Source: Bryobacterales bacterium (GTDB taxonomy: Bacteria; Acidobacteriota; Terriglobia; Bryobacterales; Bryobacteraceae). From it: a stretch of 13,215 bases of DNA. Location: contig SHUN01000025.1 in assembly GCA_009697495.1 (NCBI GenBank), positions 1 through 13,215 on the forward strand, read 5' to 3'. A model generated the notes under the pieces. That model had not been told where the DNA came from. It saw only the letters and a list, made by a program, of their open reading frames with translations, and did not search any database. The position numbers and the translations under genes were made by a program. Numbering within the stretch: the first letter of the stretch is position 1; the number at the start of each line of letters is the position of its first letter. This document shows, one piece after another, positions 6,791 to 13,215 of the stretch.

Positions 6791-7846
6791 TTATTGAGCC
6801 GCGCCGCGCTTTCGCACGGCTTTCTCTTCATTGCCTCCGTCCCTTCGGATGAAGTGCGTGACCACGCCGGCCGTATTTTTCACGAACTCGATGTGCGCTT
6901 CGCTTACGCTGGAAAGAAAGTGAGTCTCCGAGCGAGCCACGAACAACTGGTCTCGCGGATGCGCGGTGTCCTTCACGGCCAACTGATCGCCGGAGACCGT
7001 GACAGTGGCCTCTCGTCCCGGCAACTGGTAGATGCCGGCATAATTGGCGAGCGTTTCCGGGGCCATCTTTAATCCACCCAGCAGATGCGAACTGTCGCGC
7101 TCATTCTCGCAAACGTCCTCCATTATCTCCGTGTCCGCCGAGTAGGTCTTTACCATGCGCAGAGTAAACGGCTTTGTAAAGGTCTTCGGATCGTCCAACG
7201 TCACTTCCAATTCCAAATGTCCGAAATCAGGGCGCCGGAAGCGCTCCGTGAGCCGAAGCGACTCCGTCTGAGGGTTCCCGCCGACGTCGAGCCAACCCAT
7301 GTCATTAAAGCCCGTGGAGTTCACCACAAGGGTGTTCCCTTCCCAATGTCCAACCGAATACCCCAGCCATGTGGGGTTGGGATCTTTGGGCAGTTCTCTG
7401 TCATCCATAAAGATGCTGCGATGGGGACTGTTCGGCGACTCATGCAGCATCACGATCAATCCCGGTGTCTGCACAATTCTCGACAATCCACGGAAATTGA
7501 GGAACGGGACGCTCACGGGAAGGCAGCGGGCAAGCGGGCTGTCCATTCTGAAGTTCTGCGCCCGCTGTTGGCGTACAGTTCGGGCCCACGGCGTAATGGT
7601 GTCCGCCGGCAGATCCTGGGAGACATCGTAATCGTAGCCATATTGTCCGGCGGCGCCGGCCCGGCCGGCCTGCCAGATGCCGGTCAGGTCCGGCTTGCCG
7701 TCAGCGGTGCGCGGCGCGGGCGCGGCAAGGTTCGGTTTGCCGTCCGCCATGCGGGGAATCCCCTGAGTTTTTAGGTTGGTCCACTGCGCGAAGGTGGGCG
7801 CCGCGAAGAGGACTGCCACCGCGATGGACGTACGTTGAACTTTCAT
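6791..7846 (-). CDS. Exported protein of the Acidobacteria-expanded 'DGKPDLTGIW' family, with a DUF3471-like C-terminus
   Basis: The protein has 351 residues with a Sec signal peptide cleaved near 20-21 (PTFA-Q). A family signature, RTADGKPDLTGIWQ, is at 46-59, preceded by a partial copy (MADGKPNL, 33-40). The core contains HESPNSPHRSIFMDDR (135-150) and GHWEGNTLVVNSTGFND (166-182). Residues about 264-345 (LANYAGIYQLPG...) resemble the lipocalin-like DUF3471 domain found after serine beta-lactamase-like domains. The function of the family is unknown to me. GGAG at 7853-7856 is 6 nt before the ATG, and a consensus -10 lies just upstream. The gene runs into the interrupted 2H-phosphoesterase gene 9 nt downstream. 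It is a paralog of the protein at 10682-11692, which lacks the DUF3471-like tail. Confidence 0.88.
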   Translation of the reverse strand: MKVQRTSIAVAVLFAAPTFAQWTNLKTQGIPRMADGKPNLAAPAPRTADGKPDLTGIWQAGRAGAAGQYGYDYDVSQDLPADTITPWARTVRQQRAQNFRMDSPLARCLPVSVPFLNFRGLSRIVQTPGLIVMLHESPNSPHRSIFMDDRELPKDPNPTWLGYSVGHWEGNTLVVNSTGFNDMGWLDVGGNPQTESLRLTERFRRPDFGHLELEVTLDDPKTFTKPFTLRMVKTYSADTEIMEDVCENERDSSHLLGGLKMAPETLANYAGIYQLPGREATVTVSGDQLAVKDTAHPRDQLFVARSETHFLSSVSEAHIEFVKNTAGVVTHFIRRDGGNEEKAVRKRGAAQ

Positions 7847-7865
7847 GTGAGTCTCCGTTGCGACG

Positions 7866-7871
7866 ATTATA
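7866..7871 (-). promoter_or_regulatory. -10 box TATAAT of the gene at 6791-7846
   Basis: The minus strand reads TGTATAATCG, a perfect TATAAT whose last base is 19 nt before the ATG. Transcription would start near 7859 and leave a leader of about 13 nt that still contains GGAG. No good -35 is seen at 16-18 bp (GCGATT at 17 bp). Confidence 0.55.
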
Positions 7872-8025
7872 CATTAGCGCTGCATCGAAATCGCCCGTCG
7901 ATGGACGTATATGACGCGTACTCGGCCGCTGCGCCGTCCGCGCAGGTGTGCCCTCGCCAGGCGCCCGCGTCTCCTCTGTCAGTGTCGCCGTCGCTGCATG
8001 GTAACCCCTGCGGCAAGTGTTCTCG

Positions 8026-9987
8026 TTAGCGGTAGAAAGGCTGCCCGGTCAGCCACCGCGGCCCATAGCGGAGGGGTGGCGCGCCCACTTCGTGCGCTCC
8101 CAGGTCGGGCGCACTTCCCGTGAAGCCCTCGTTGACATTGGGGATCACCACGCCGGCATCCACGGCTTTGCTCCGAGGCTTTAGTTGAAAAGTCAGATCC
8201 ATGGCGTGATAGACGGCGTATGGCTTGGCCGGATCGGGCGGCGTCATCCGTTCGAAGATGTCGAAGTCCACTTCGCGGCTGTGCGCCTCCTGCCCGGTTC
8301 CGGCCTGGAACTCGGCCAACGTGGCGAACGCGCGCCAATCGGCCGGCTTCGGTTCGTAGATCTTCTGCCCTTTGGGCGGGGCAAGCCAACTGTACTGCGC
8401 TTTGATTCCTTTGTTCGGGCGGTAGCCGTTGTAGTCGGACGTGTTCACGTCGGTGGCATTGCCCACCCGCATGATGCCGCGGTCCGGGGTGTCGCGACCC
8501 AGAAACAGATTGTTGCGAAAGTGCATGTTGGAGGAGGTGTCGCCGGCATTGTGCTCCCCGATGATGGTGTTGTGGTAGACGAATAAACCGGCGGGCTTGG
8601 CGGAGAACTTGAACGCCACGCCATTGGGGGAATGATAGAGCGTGTTGCGGATGAAGTAGACCGGCCCGCCGAATACCGGCTGGGCGCTATAGCCGCCCAT
8701 GGCGGAGTTGGTGCCTCGGTTGTTGAACACGCGCAAATTGTGGACGCCGCCGTCGGTCTCAACGAAATCGTCGTTGAGCAGGTGCAGATCGTTGTTGTAA
8801 ATGTCAATGGACGATGCGCGCTGGTCGGGATCGGACGGGGGAGTGCCATAGGTGGAGATGCCGATGGCGTCGTGAAAATAGGCGATGGCGTTGTGCGCGA
8901 TGACGTGGCCTTGGCCGTAGACTTTGACGGCGTAGTAGCTGACCATGCGGTGCGATTTGTAAACCGGTTCTTCCCAGGTAGGACCATCGGGCGTCCGTTG
9001 CCGTCCGCCCCAACCGATGAGGCGGAAACGGTCGTCGCGGCCCAGGAAGACGTTGTCTGCGATATAGAAATCGGAAGAGCCGGCGTACTCGGTCCAGACG
9101 CCGAATCCGATGTTTTCAAAGCGGCAGTTCTTGACGGTGAGGCCGACGGCGCCGAGAACTTCCTTTTGGCCCGCGAAGATGGCGACGTCGGTGTTCCGGA
9201 ACGTGAGGCCGTCGAAGATGTGATAGCGCGAGGCCATGACGTCGAACAGTCGGTGGTTGCCGTCGCCGTCGATAATCACTTCGCCATCGCCGGCGGCTCT
9301 GATCGTGATGGGCTTTTCCGGAGTGCCTTTGAGGGTGAGGGCCATGGAGCCGTCAAAGGGCGTCATCATCGGGTCTACGTAGTTGAGGCGCTCAGCGCGG
9401 TAGAGACCGGCGTGGAGCAATAATGTGTCTCCGGGTTGCGCGCGGTGCTCCCACACTACGGACCAATCGCCGAGGCCCGCGCCGTAGTAGGCATGCAGGA
9501 TTCCGGTGAAGTTAGGCTCCTGGCGGGGGCCGAAGTAGTCGGGAGGGTAGACGTGCAGAGTGCGGCCGCCCGTATAGGGTTGCGGCTCGACGCGAGTCTT
9601 GACTGTGACCGTTTGCGTGGATTGTCCGGAGACGCCATCTGGGTCGCTCATCACGAAGTTGCACTCGTATTCGGTTCCGGGCTGCAGGTTTAAGATGGAG
9701 CCGGCAAAACCTTGGGGGACGGTATAGTCCAGGCCCTCGCGGCGCCGATAGACGTTCTCGCCGCCGATGCGCACCAGAGGCATGGCGTCGCGCCATCGGG
9801 TGTCGCCGATCTTGCGATACTTGACGGCCACGACAGCGTTACGATTTTCGTCGCCGCTGATGGGCCACTCAAAGCCTAGGTTCAGCAGAGTTGCGTGTTC
9901 GACGTGGAATTTTCCAGCTTGCGTCGCGTTCTGGGCAAGAGCGGTGAACGCGCAAAGGAAGAGTAGGGAGAGCGATCGGAAGCCCAT
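8026..9987 (-). CDS. Exported right-handed parallel beta-helix protein
   Basis: The protein has 653 residues with a Sec signal peptide (1 to about 19, ending TALAQ). Residues about 25-132 look like a fibronectin-III-like beta-sandwich (LNLQPGTEYECNFVMSDPDG). A linker is followed from about 185 by a pectate-lyase-like right-handed beta-helix: GDTLLLHAGLYRAERL, KPITIRAAGDGEVIIDGDG (226-243), then repeating coils with N-ladder phrases such as VKNCRFENIGFGVW, IADNVFLGRD, IYNNDLHLLNDDFVETDGG, VFNNRGTN, RNTLYHS, YHNTIIGEHN and FRNNLFLGRD. The C-terminus SKAVDAG...PDLGAHE is a common end of such proteins. The family includes polysaccharide lyases, glycosidases and non-catalytic binders; I see no diagnostic active site. 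The ATG lies only 10 nt after a TATAAT with no Shine-Dalgarno. Confidence 0.9.
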   Translation of the reverse strand: MGFRSLSLLFLCAFTALAQNATQAGKFHVEHATLLNLGFEWPISGDENRNAVVAVKYRKIGDTRWRDAMPLVRIGGENVYRRREGLDYTVPQGFAGSILNLQPGTEYECNFVMSDPDGVSGQSTQTVTVKTRVEPQPYTGGRTLHVYPPDYFGPRQEPNFTGILHAYYGAGLGDWSVVWEHRAQPGDTLLLHAGLYRAERLNYVDPMMTPFDGSMALTLKGTPEKPITIRAAGDGEVIIDGDGNHRLFDVMASRYHIFDGLTFRNTDVAIFAGQKEVLGAVGLTVKNCRFENIGFGVWTEYAGSSDFYIADNVFLGRDDRFRLIGWGGRQRTPDGPTWEEPVYKSHRMVSYYAVKVYGQGHVIAHNAIAYFHDAIGISTYGTPPSDPDQRASSIDIYNNDLHLLNDDFVETDGGVHNLRVFNNRGTNSAMGGYSAQPVFGGPVYFIRNTLYHSPNGVAFKFSAKPAGLFVYHNTIIGEHNAGDTSSNMHFRNNLFLGRDTPDRGIMRVGNATDVNTSDYNGYRPNKGIKAQYSWLAPPKGQKIYEPKPADWRAFATLAEFQAGTGQEAHSREVDFDIFERMTPPDPAKPYAVYHAMDLTFQLKPRSKAVDAGVVIPNVNEGFTGSAPDLGAHEVGAPPLRYGPRWLTGQPFYR

Positions 9988-9997
9988 AGTTGGGCCA

Positions 9998-10003
9998 ATT
10001 ATA
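9998..10003 (-). promoter_or_regulatory. -10 box TATAAT very close to the beta-helix gene start (likely leaderless)
   Basis: The minus strand reads GATATAATTGGCCCAACT followed by ATG. Only 10 nt separate the -10 from the start codon, so transcription should begin about 3-4 nt upstream of it, and no ribosome binding site fits. The signal peptide begins at this ATG and there is no later in-frame ATG to replace it. Confidence 0.5.
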
Positions 10004-10027
10004 TCCGGAATCCGCCGACCGTGCCCG

Positions 10028-10057
10028 GAGGTTAGGCCGGCAGAGGTTAAGCCGGCA
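10028..10057. repeat. Tandem 15-bp GCCGGC-bearing repeat
   Basis: GAGGTTAGGCCGGCA (10028-10042) and GAGGTTAAGCCGGCA (10043-10057) are adjacent and differ by one base. They lie just left of a strong hairpin in the gap between the beta-helix gene and the NIPSNAP gene and may be part of one REP-like element. Confidence 0.6.
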
Positions 10058-10073
10058 CGGACGGGTAACCGGG

Positions 10074-10098
10074 CGTGAGGCCGGAGACCGGCCCCACG
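10074..10098 (-). repeat. 11-bp GC-rich hairpin, REP-like or terminator without T tract
   Basis: GGCCGG (10079-10084), loop AGA, CCGGCC (10088-10093) form a perfect stem. It extends through one mismatch (A10078/C10094) to CGTG (10074-10077) paired with CACG (10095-10098). As minus-strand RNA the mismatch becomes a G-U pair, giving an uninterrupted 11-bp stem with a 3-nt loop. That points to a role in the transcript of the NIPSNAP gene, whose stop is 43 bp upstream. No T run follows, so intrinsic termination would be weak. mRNA 3'-end stabilisation or a dispersed REP-like repeat are alternatives. Confidence 0.5.
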
Positions 10099-10140
10099 CA
10101 GTGAATCCAGGGTAAGGCGCCCCGGGGCTATCTGGGCGTA

Positions 10141-10581
10141 CTATTTCGCCGGGGAAAAATCAGATGGATCCATGAAATAGGATTCGATCTTTTCCACGAT
10201 CTTGCCGTCGGCTTCCGAAGTCTTTTGGATGACCTTCCATTCCGGATCGGCGCCGAACCCGGCCCAATTCTTCTTGGCGGCGTCCCGGCTCTCATGGGCC
10301 AGCATATAAATGTACAGATTCTCATGGTTCGGAGAATCCTGCGGTATCCACCCACCGATGAAGTTCATGTTGTTCTTTTCGAACACTTTCACTTCACCGT
10401 TGCGGAACCGCGTCTCCAGCGGCATCAGGCGGTTGGGCAGTGTGTGGTACATGCGAAGCTCGTAGACGCGATTGTTGGCGGCCCGGACTTCTTGAATCTT
10501 CATGAATTGGGCCGTAAGCAGCGATCCCGCCGCCGTCGCACCAACCAAGAGCGCACAAAAACGGAGTTTGTTGATGGTCAT
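10141..10581 (-). CDS. NIPSNAP family protein with hydrophobic N-terminal segment
   Basis: The protein has 146 residues. Residues about 7-25 form a hydrophobic segment that is either an uncleaved anchor or a signal peptide. Residues about 38-142 form one NIPSNAP ferredoxin-like domain, beginning with VYELRMYHTLPNR and including FIGGWIPQD, LYIYMLAHESRDAAKKNW and the ESYFMDPSDFSP end. NIPSNAP domains are small alpha/beta-barrel relatives; the bacterial single-domain members have no settled function. The gene is divergent from the paralog-family gene at 10682, with 100 bp between the start codons. A perfect TATAAT ends only 8 nt before its ATG and only a weak GGAA precedes the start, so a leaderless mRNA is likely. 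Confidence 0.88.
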   Translation of the reverse strand: MTINKLRFCALLVGATAAGSLLTAQFMKIQEVRAANNRVYELRMYHTLPNRLMPLETRFRNGEVKVFEKNNMNFIGGWIPQDSPNHENLYIYMLAHESRDAAKKNWAGFGADPEWKVIQKTSEADGKIVEKIESYFMDPSDFSPAK

Positions 10582-10589
10582 GGTTTCCG

Positions 10590-10595
10590 ATTATA
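10590..10595 (-). promoter_or_regulatory. -10 box TATAAT directly before the NIPSNAP start (likely leaderless)
   Basis: The minus strand reads TGATATAATCGGAAACC followed by ATG, so the -10 ends 8 nt before the start codon and transcription would begin at or one to two bases before the A of ATG. The context GATATAATCG is nearly the same as at the other two minus-strand -10 boxes in this window. No good -35 is visible. Confidence 0.5.
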
Positions 10596-10616
10596 TCAGG
10601 ATTTTGACGCCCTTGA

Positions 10617-10646
10617 TTTGCAGCCGCTGTGCCGTGGCGCTACACT
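10617..10646 (+). promoter_or_regulatory. Candidate promoter of the gene at 10682-11692
   Basis: TTTGCA (10617-10622, 4/6 to TTGACA), 18 bp, then TACACT (10641-10646, 4/6 to TATAAT). Transcription would start near 10653, leaving a leader of about 29 nt that holds GGAGA at 10669-10673. Matches are modest. Confidence 0.3.
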
Positions 10647-10681
10647 GGTCGGGCAGTGTGCTTGCGTTGGAGACATACAAA

Positions 10682-11692
10682 ATGATTCACAGATTTCTAG
10701 AGTGGGGCCCGTGTTTCAGGGCATCCGTGATGGCTATGGCCGTCCTGGTGGCGCCATTCACCGCCACTGCGCAGGCTCCAGGTGCAAAACAATCCAGCGC
10801 CGCGAAGGCGCCGCCTGCAAAGACTTTCCCGGGCGGTTGGGTGCAATCGCGAACTCCGGACGGGCAGCCGGATTTGCAAGGCGTCTGGACCAACACCACC
10901 GTCACGCCTTTTGAACGGCCGGTGGAACTCGCGGATAAGCCTTTCTTGACCGAGCCGGAAGTGGCTGCCATCGAGAAGCGAGCGATCGCGAGCGTGAACG
11001 ACTTTACTCGCACCTGGATGGACCCATCGGTGAGGGTGGTGAAGACGCGACAAACGTCACTCGTCGTCGATCCTCCCAACGGCCGGGTTCCGCTAACGCC
11101 ATGGGCTGAACAGACGCGCAGCGAAAACCTCGCGCGTGACGGGGACTCCTGGGAATATCTGACGTCATGGGACCGGTGCATCACGCGCGGTATTCCCGCC
11201 GGCATGTTCCCTGGCAATTACAACAATGGGTATCAGATCGTGCAGGGTCCCGGGTATGTCACCATCGTCACTGAAATGATTCATGACGCGCGCGTGATCC
11301 CGCTGGACGGGAGCCCGCACCTTCCGGCACGCGTCCGTACGTGGAACGGAGACTCCAGGGGGCATTGGGAAGACAACACGCTGGTGGTGGACACCACCAA
11401 CTACAACGACAAAGGCAACATTGCCACCACCGACAGGGCCGGCCGCATCCGCGGCGTTCCGCAGAGCGAGGCGCTGCACATCGTGGAACGATTCACCCGC
11501 ATCAACGCCGATACCATCAATTACGAGGTGACGATCGACGATCCCAAGGCATACAACAAGACCTGGAAGGTCGCTTTTCCCTTCACCAGGAACGACGACT
11601 ACGTGCTGTATGAATATGCTTGCCACGAAGCGAATTACTCCATGGTGAACATCCTGAACGCCGGGCGCGAAAAGGACAAGGCGAAACGATAG
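10682..11692 (+). CDS. Exported protein of the Acidobacteria-expanded 'DGQPDLQGVW' family
   Basis: The protein has 336 residues from this ATG. The in-frame ATG at 10502 would add 60 residues overlapping the divergent NIPSNAP gene and hide the signal peptide, so I reject it. A Sec signal (about 11-31, ending TATAQA) is followed by the signature TPDGQPDLQGVWTN (58-71), a central SWEYLTSWDRCITRGIP segment, GHWEDNTLVVDTTNYND (227-243), LHIVERFTRINADTINYEV and a final VLYEYACHEANYSM. GGAG at 10669-10672 is 9 nt upstream of the ATG. The same block order as in the protein at 6791-7846 shows the two are paralogs. The biochemical function is unknown. The conserved Cys and acidic or aromatic residues would be consistent with ligand binding, but that is a guess. 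Confidence 0.88.
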   Translation: MIHRFLEWGPCFRASVMAMAVLVAPFTATAQAPGAKQSSAAKAPPAKTFPGGWVQSRTPDGQPDLQGVWTNTTVTPFERPVELADKPFLTEPEVAAIEKRAIASVNDFTRTWMDPSVRVVKTRQTSLVVDPPNGRVPLTPWAEQTRSENLARDGDSWEYLTSWDRCITRGIPAGMFPGNYNNGYQIVQGPGYVTIVTEMIHDARVIPLDGSPHLPARVRTWNGDSRGHWEDNTLVVDTTNYNDKGNIATTDRAGRIRGVPQSEALHIVERFTRINADTINYEVTIDDPKAYNKTWKVAFPFTRNDDYVLYEYACHEANYSMVNILNAGREKDKAKR

Positions 11693-11696
11693 CGTG

Positions 11697-11728
11697 AAAA
11701 ACCGGCGTGCGCGGGTGGCGGCGCCGAC
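11697..11728 (-). terminator. Probable intrinsic terminator of the beta-propeller gene
   Basis: On the minus strand CGGCG (plus 11722-11726) pairs with CGCCG (11703-11707), extendable by two G-U pairs to 7 bp, with a 14-nt loop, followed after one G by TTTTT (11701-11697). It starts about 28 nt after the stop of the gene at 11754-12632, between two convergent genes. The long loop makes it a moderate rather than strong terminator. Confidence 0.45.
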
Positions 11729-11753
11729 CCAACGTTTGGTTTGAGTAACGCGG

Positions 11754-12632
11754 CTACAGCTTGAATTTGCTGACCAGGCCGATGTCGTCGCAATACCACA
11801 TCCAGCCGTTCCAGATGGTCATGCCATGCGGCAGCGGGTCGTTATCGGCGAGCTGGATCTTTTCCACCATCTCGCCGGTTTCTGGATCGTGCTTGAAGAA
11901 CGCGTTCAAGTTCGAATCCGCCACCCACAGATACTTGCCCTCCCAACCTAGGCCATGCGGGCGGTTGCCGGCGGTGGGGAATTTCTTTTCGACGATCCAT
12001 TCCTTGGGGTTCATGCGGTAGACTTCGCGCGAGGGCGGCACGCAGAACCACAGCTTCCCATCACGCCATTCCTGCCCGTGCGCGCCGGTGCCGGGGGCGG
12101 TTGAGCTCACTTGCCCCATTTGGAATCCGCCGACCTGTTTCTTTTTCGATTCGCTGCCGGGTTGCACGGGACGCTTCTGGCGCATGTTTTCCGGTACCGG
12201 GCTGGAACGCGCGGTAGCATCGCCCGCCATGCGGTAGATCACACCGGCGCCGGGAGTGAAATGCCGTTCGATCGCCTTTCCGGTGTGGGCGTCGGAGCGG
12301 ACAATCTCCCGGCTATACGTGGAGCCGATCCACAAGGCCTCGCCGTCAAACGTGATACCGCTGGAGCTTTGCGTCTCCGTCTCAAATCCACGAATCACCT
12401 TGCCATCGTCGAAATTGACCAGGTGGGCTCTGTTGCCGGCTCCCTGGTCCATGATCCACAGGCCATCCTTGGTGGCCTGCAGGCCGTTGGGCTGAACACC
12501 CGGCGATTTGAAGGCGATTTCCACTTTCCCAACCTTGCGGGCTGGAATCCGGCTGATGTCCGCGATTGCGGCCGCGGCGGGCACGGCAGCCGCGGCAGCC
12601 GCGGTGATGGTCACAAAGTCTCGTCGATTCAT
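11754..12632 (-). CDS. Tat-exported beta-propeller protein (SMP-30/Vgb/NHL-like)
   Basis: The protein has 292 residues from the ATG at 12630-12632. I choose this start because MNRRDFVTITAAAAAAVPAAAA is a textbook Tat signal and GAGGAG (plus 12641-12646) lies 8 nt upstream; a start at 12854 would overlap the next gene. The mature part shows repeated propeller strands: NGLQATKDGLWIMDQGAG (49-66), GITFDGEALWIGSTYSREI (92-110), GQEWRDGKLWFCVPPSREV, HGLGWEGKYLWVADSNLN (226-243) and HGMTIWNGWMWYCDD (269-283). These W-W-D/S blades match streptogramin-lyase/SMP-30-like propellers. A charged insert (about 147-170) separates the blades. The enzymatic activity is unproven. A cofactor-free binding or lactonase-type role is possible. 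The gene lies 62 bp downstream of the sugar isomerase gene on the same strand. Confidence 0.87.
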   Translation of the reverse strand: MNRRDFVTITAAAAAAVPAAAAIADISRIPARKVGKVEIAFKSPGVQPNGLQATKDGLWIMDQGAGNRAHLVNFDDGKVIRGFETETQSSSGITFDGEALWIGSTYSREIVRSDAHTGKAIERHFTPGAGVIYRMAGDATARSSPVPENMRQKRPVQPGSESKKKQVGGFQMGQVSSTAPGTGAHGQEWRDGKLWFCVPPSREVYRMNPKEWIVEKKFPTAGNRPHGLGWEGKYLWVADSNLNAFFKHDPETGEMVEKIQLADNDPLPHGMTIWNGWMWYCDDIGLVSKFKL

Positions 12633-12649
12633 GGGGTCTGCTCCTCGGG

Positions 12650-12667
12650 TGATCTCAGCAGTGATCA
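12650..12667. promoter_or_regulatory. Inverted repeat upstream of the beta-propeller gene
   Basis: TGATC (12650-12654) and GATCA (12663-12667) are separated by 8 nt and lie just 5' of the Shine-Dalgarno of the gene at 11754-12632, in its 62-bp gap to the upstream gene. An AT-rich TTATAT on the minus strand (12671-12666) overlaps it. It could be an operator over a weak promoter; the arms are short. Confidence 0.25.
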
Positions 12668-12694
12668 TATAACAAAATACGGTGCGCGGTTCTG

Positions 12695-13215
12695 TTACGC
12701 CGCCAGCATTTGCCGGAAGAATCGCAGGCCCGCTTCGGCGTCGTCCTCGAAGGTTCCATTGCCTTCTATTGAGAGCCCACCCTGGTACCCGATCTCTTTC
12801 ACCGTCGAAAAGAAGCGTTGATACTGAGGGTCCTCCGCTGCGTTGTGAGGCCACCGGCGGCCGGCAGGGTTGGCGAAATGCAGGTGTACGATCTCTTTCT
12901 GGGCCAGACGAAGGATGTCTAGGTCTTCATTCTCCACGCGCAAGTGGTAGTAGTCGATAATCATCTTCACGTTCGGGTGGTTCACCTCGCGCAGCAGCTT
13001 CAGCGCCTCGCCGCCCGTGTTGATGATGTTGCTCTCCTGTTTGCGCAGCGGCTCAATGCCGAGCACAAGATTGTTCTGCCGGGCAATGTCTCCCGTCAAA
13101 TGGAGAAAATCCTGGATCTGCTGCCAGGCACGGTCGCGCGAGAATCCGGCGGGAACATTCCTCGATCCGGAGCTGCCCCACACCACGACTCTTCCCCCCA
13201 GTTGGCTGCAGCGAT
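12695..13215 (-). CDS. Sugar phosphate isomerase/epimerase family protein (TIM barrel), N-terminus beyond the right edge
   Basis: The C-terminal 172 residues are visible; the frame stays open to the right edge, so the gene is partial. I reject the GTG at 13184-13186 as the start because codons before it (SQLGGRVVVWG) continue a typical barrel strand followed by GSSGSRNVP. Metal-site residues of the xylose-isomerase-like/AP-endonuclease-2 TIM-barrel fold are in place: Glu in LGIEPL, Asp and His in MIIDYYHL, His in VHLHFANP and Glu in LSIEGNG. The fold covers epimerases (tagatose/psicose type), hydroxypyruvate isomerases and inosose dehydratases, and the substrate cannot be decided. No export signal can be judged. 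The beta-propeller gene follows after 62 bp on the same strand. Confidence 0.9.
   Translation of the reverse strand, partial: RCSQLGGRVVVWGSSGSRNVPAGFSRDRAWQQIQDFLHLTGDIARQNNLVLGIEPLRKQESNIINTGGEALKLLREVNHPNVKMIIDYYHLRVENEDLDILRLAQKEIVHLHFANPAGRRWPHNAAEDPQYQRFFSTVKEIGYQGGLSIEGNGTFEDDAEAGLRFFRQMLAA

Noticed and set aside
7872..8025. Possible small gene in the gap between the beta-helix gene and its downstream neighbour (plus-strand frame 7835-8029)
   Set aside because: It has no ribosome binding site and no recognisable sequence, and it starts inside the promoter and start region of the minus-strand gene.
8632..9423. A 263-codon plus-strand open frame opposite the beta-helix gene
   Set aside because: It is an antisense shadow; the minus-strand beta-helix protein has a signal peptide and repeating coils, while this translation shows no family features.
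10502..10681. Upstream in-frame start adding 60 residues to the gene at 10682
   Set aside because: It would overlap the divergent NIPSNAP gene and bury the signal peptide; the ATG at 10682 has GGAG 9 nt upstream.
12633..12854. Upstream in-frame start adding 74 residues to the beta-propeller gene
   Set aside because: It would overlap the sugar isomerase gene and place a textbook Tat signal in the interior of the protein.
13184..13186. GTG as the start of the sugar isomerase gene
   Set aside because: The frame is open to the right edge and the preceding codons continue the barrel strand typical of the family, so the gene is truncated by the window.
1..13215. CRISPR array, tRNA, rRNA or insertion sequence
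   Set aside because: I saw no regularly spaced repeats, no cloverleaf with CCA-type end, no rRNA motifs and no transposase or terminal inverted repeats.

Overview
The window looks like chromosomal DNA of an Acidobacteriota bacterium, most likely of the Bryobacterales/Solibacter type. The reasons are the high GC content, the c-type cytochrome/ankyrin/terpenoid-cyclase-like fusion protein, a NIPSNAP protein, and two paralogous exported proteins with the signature [DG]GxPDLxGxW plus GHWExNTLVV that are strongly expanded in that group. This assignment is inferred from protein families only; there is no rRNA or housekeeping marker in the window.

Layout. 1-253: no convincing gene. 254-2494 (minus): large exported protein with two c-type haem sites, about eight ankyrin repeats and a C-terminal alpha/alpha toroid. 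2495-2799: divergent intergenic region with a promoter and hairpin for the minus gene, a long interrupted palindrome, and what looks like the decayed C-terminus of an OmpR-type response regulator. 2800-4868 (plus): two-gene operon of a cyclase/kynurenine-formamidase-like hydrolase and a BNR-repeat sialidase-like protein. 5025-5957 (plus): exported two-domain cupin. 6008-7846 (minus): a member of the expanded paralog family followed by a 2H-phosphoesterase-like (DUF1868-type) gene split by one in-frame TAG. 8026-9987 (minus): exported right-handed beta-helix protein. 10021-10098: short GC-rich repeats including an 11-bp hairpin. 10141-10581 (minus): NIPSNAP protein, divergent from 10682-11692 (plus), the second member of the paralog family. 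11754-12632 (minus): Tat-exported beta-propeller protein. 12695 to the right edge (minus): partial sugar phosphate isomerase/epimerase.

Working together. Every complete gene starts with a Sec or Tat export signal or a hydrophobic N-terminus, so the window encodes envelope or periplasmic functions almost exclusively. Sialidase-like, beta-helix, cupin, beta-propeller and sugar isomerase families fit breakdown of complex carbohydrate or related organic matter, but the genes are scattered over both strands in one- and two-gene units, so a single pathway is not demonstrated. The points most worth following up are the amber-interrupted 2H-phosphoesterase gene, the multi-domain haem/ankyrin/toroid protein, a shared TATAAT-type promoter placed so close to two start codons that leaderless mRNAs are expected, and the response-regulator remnant.
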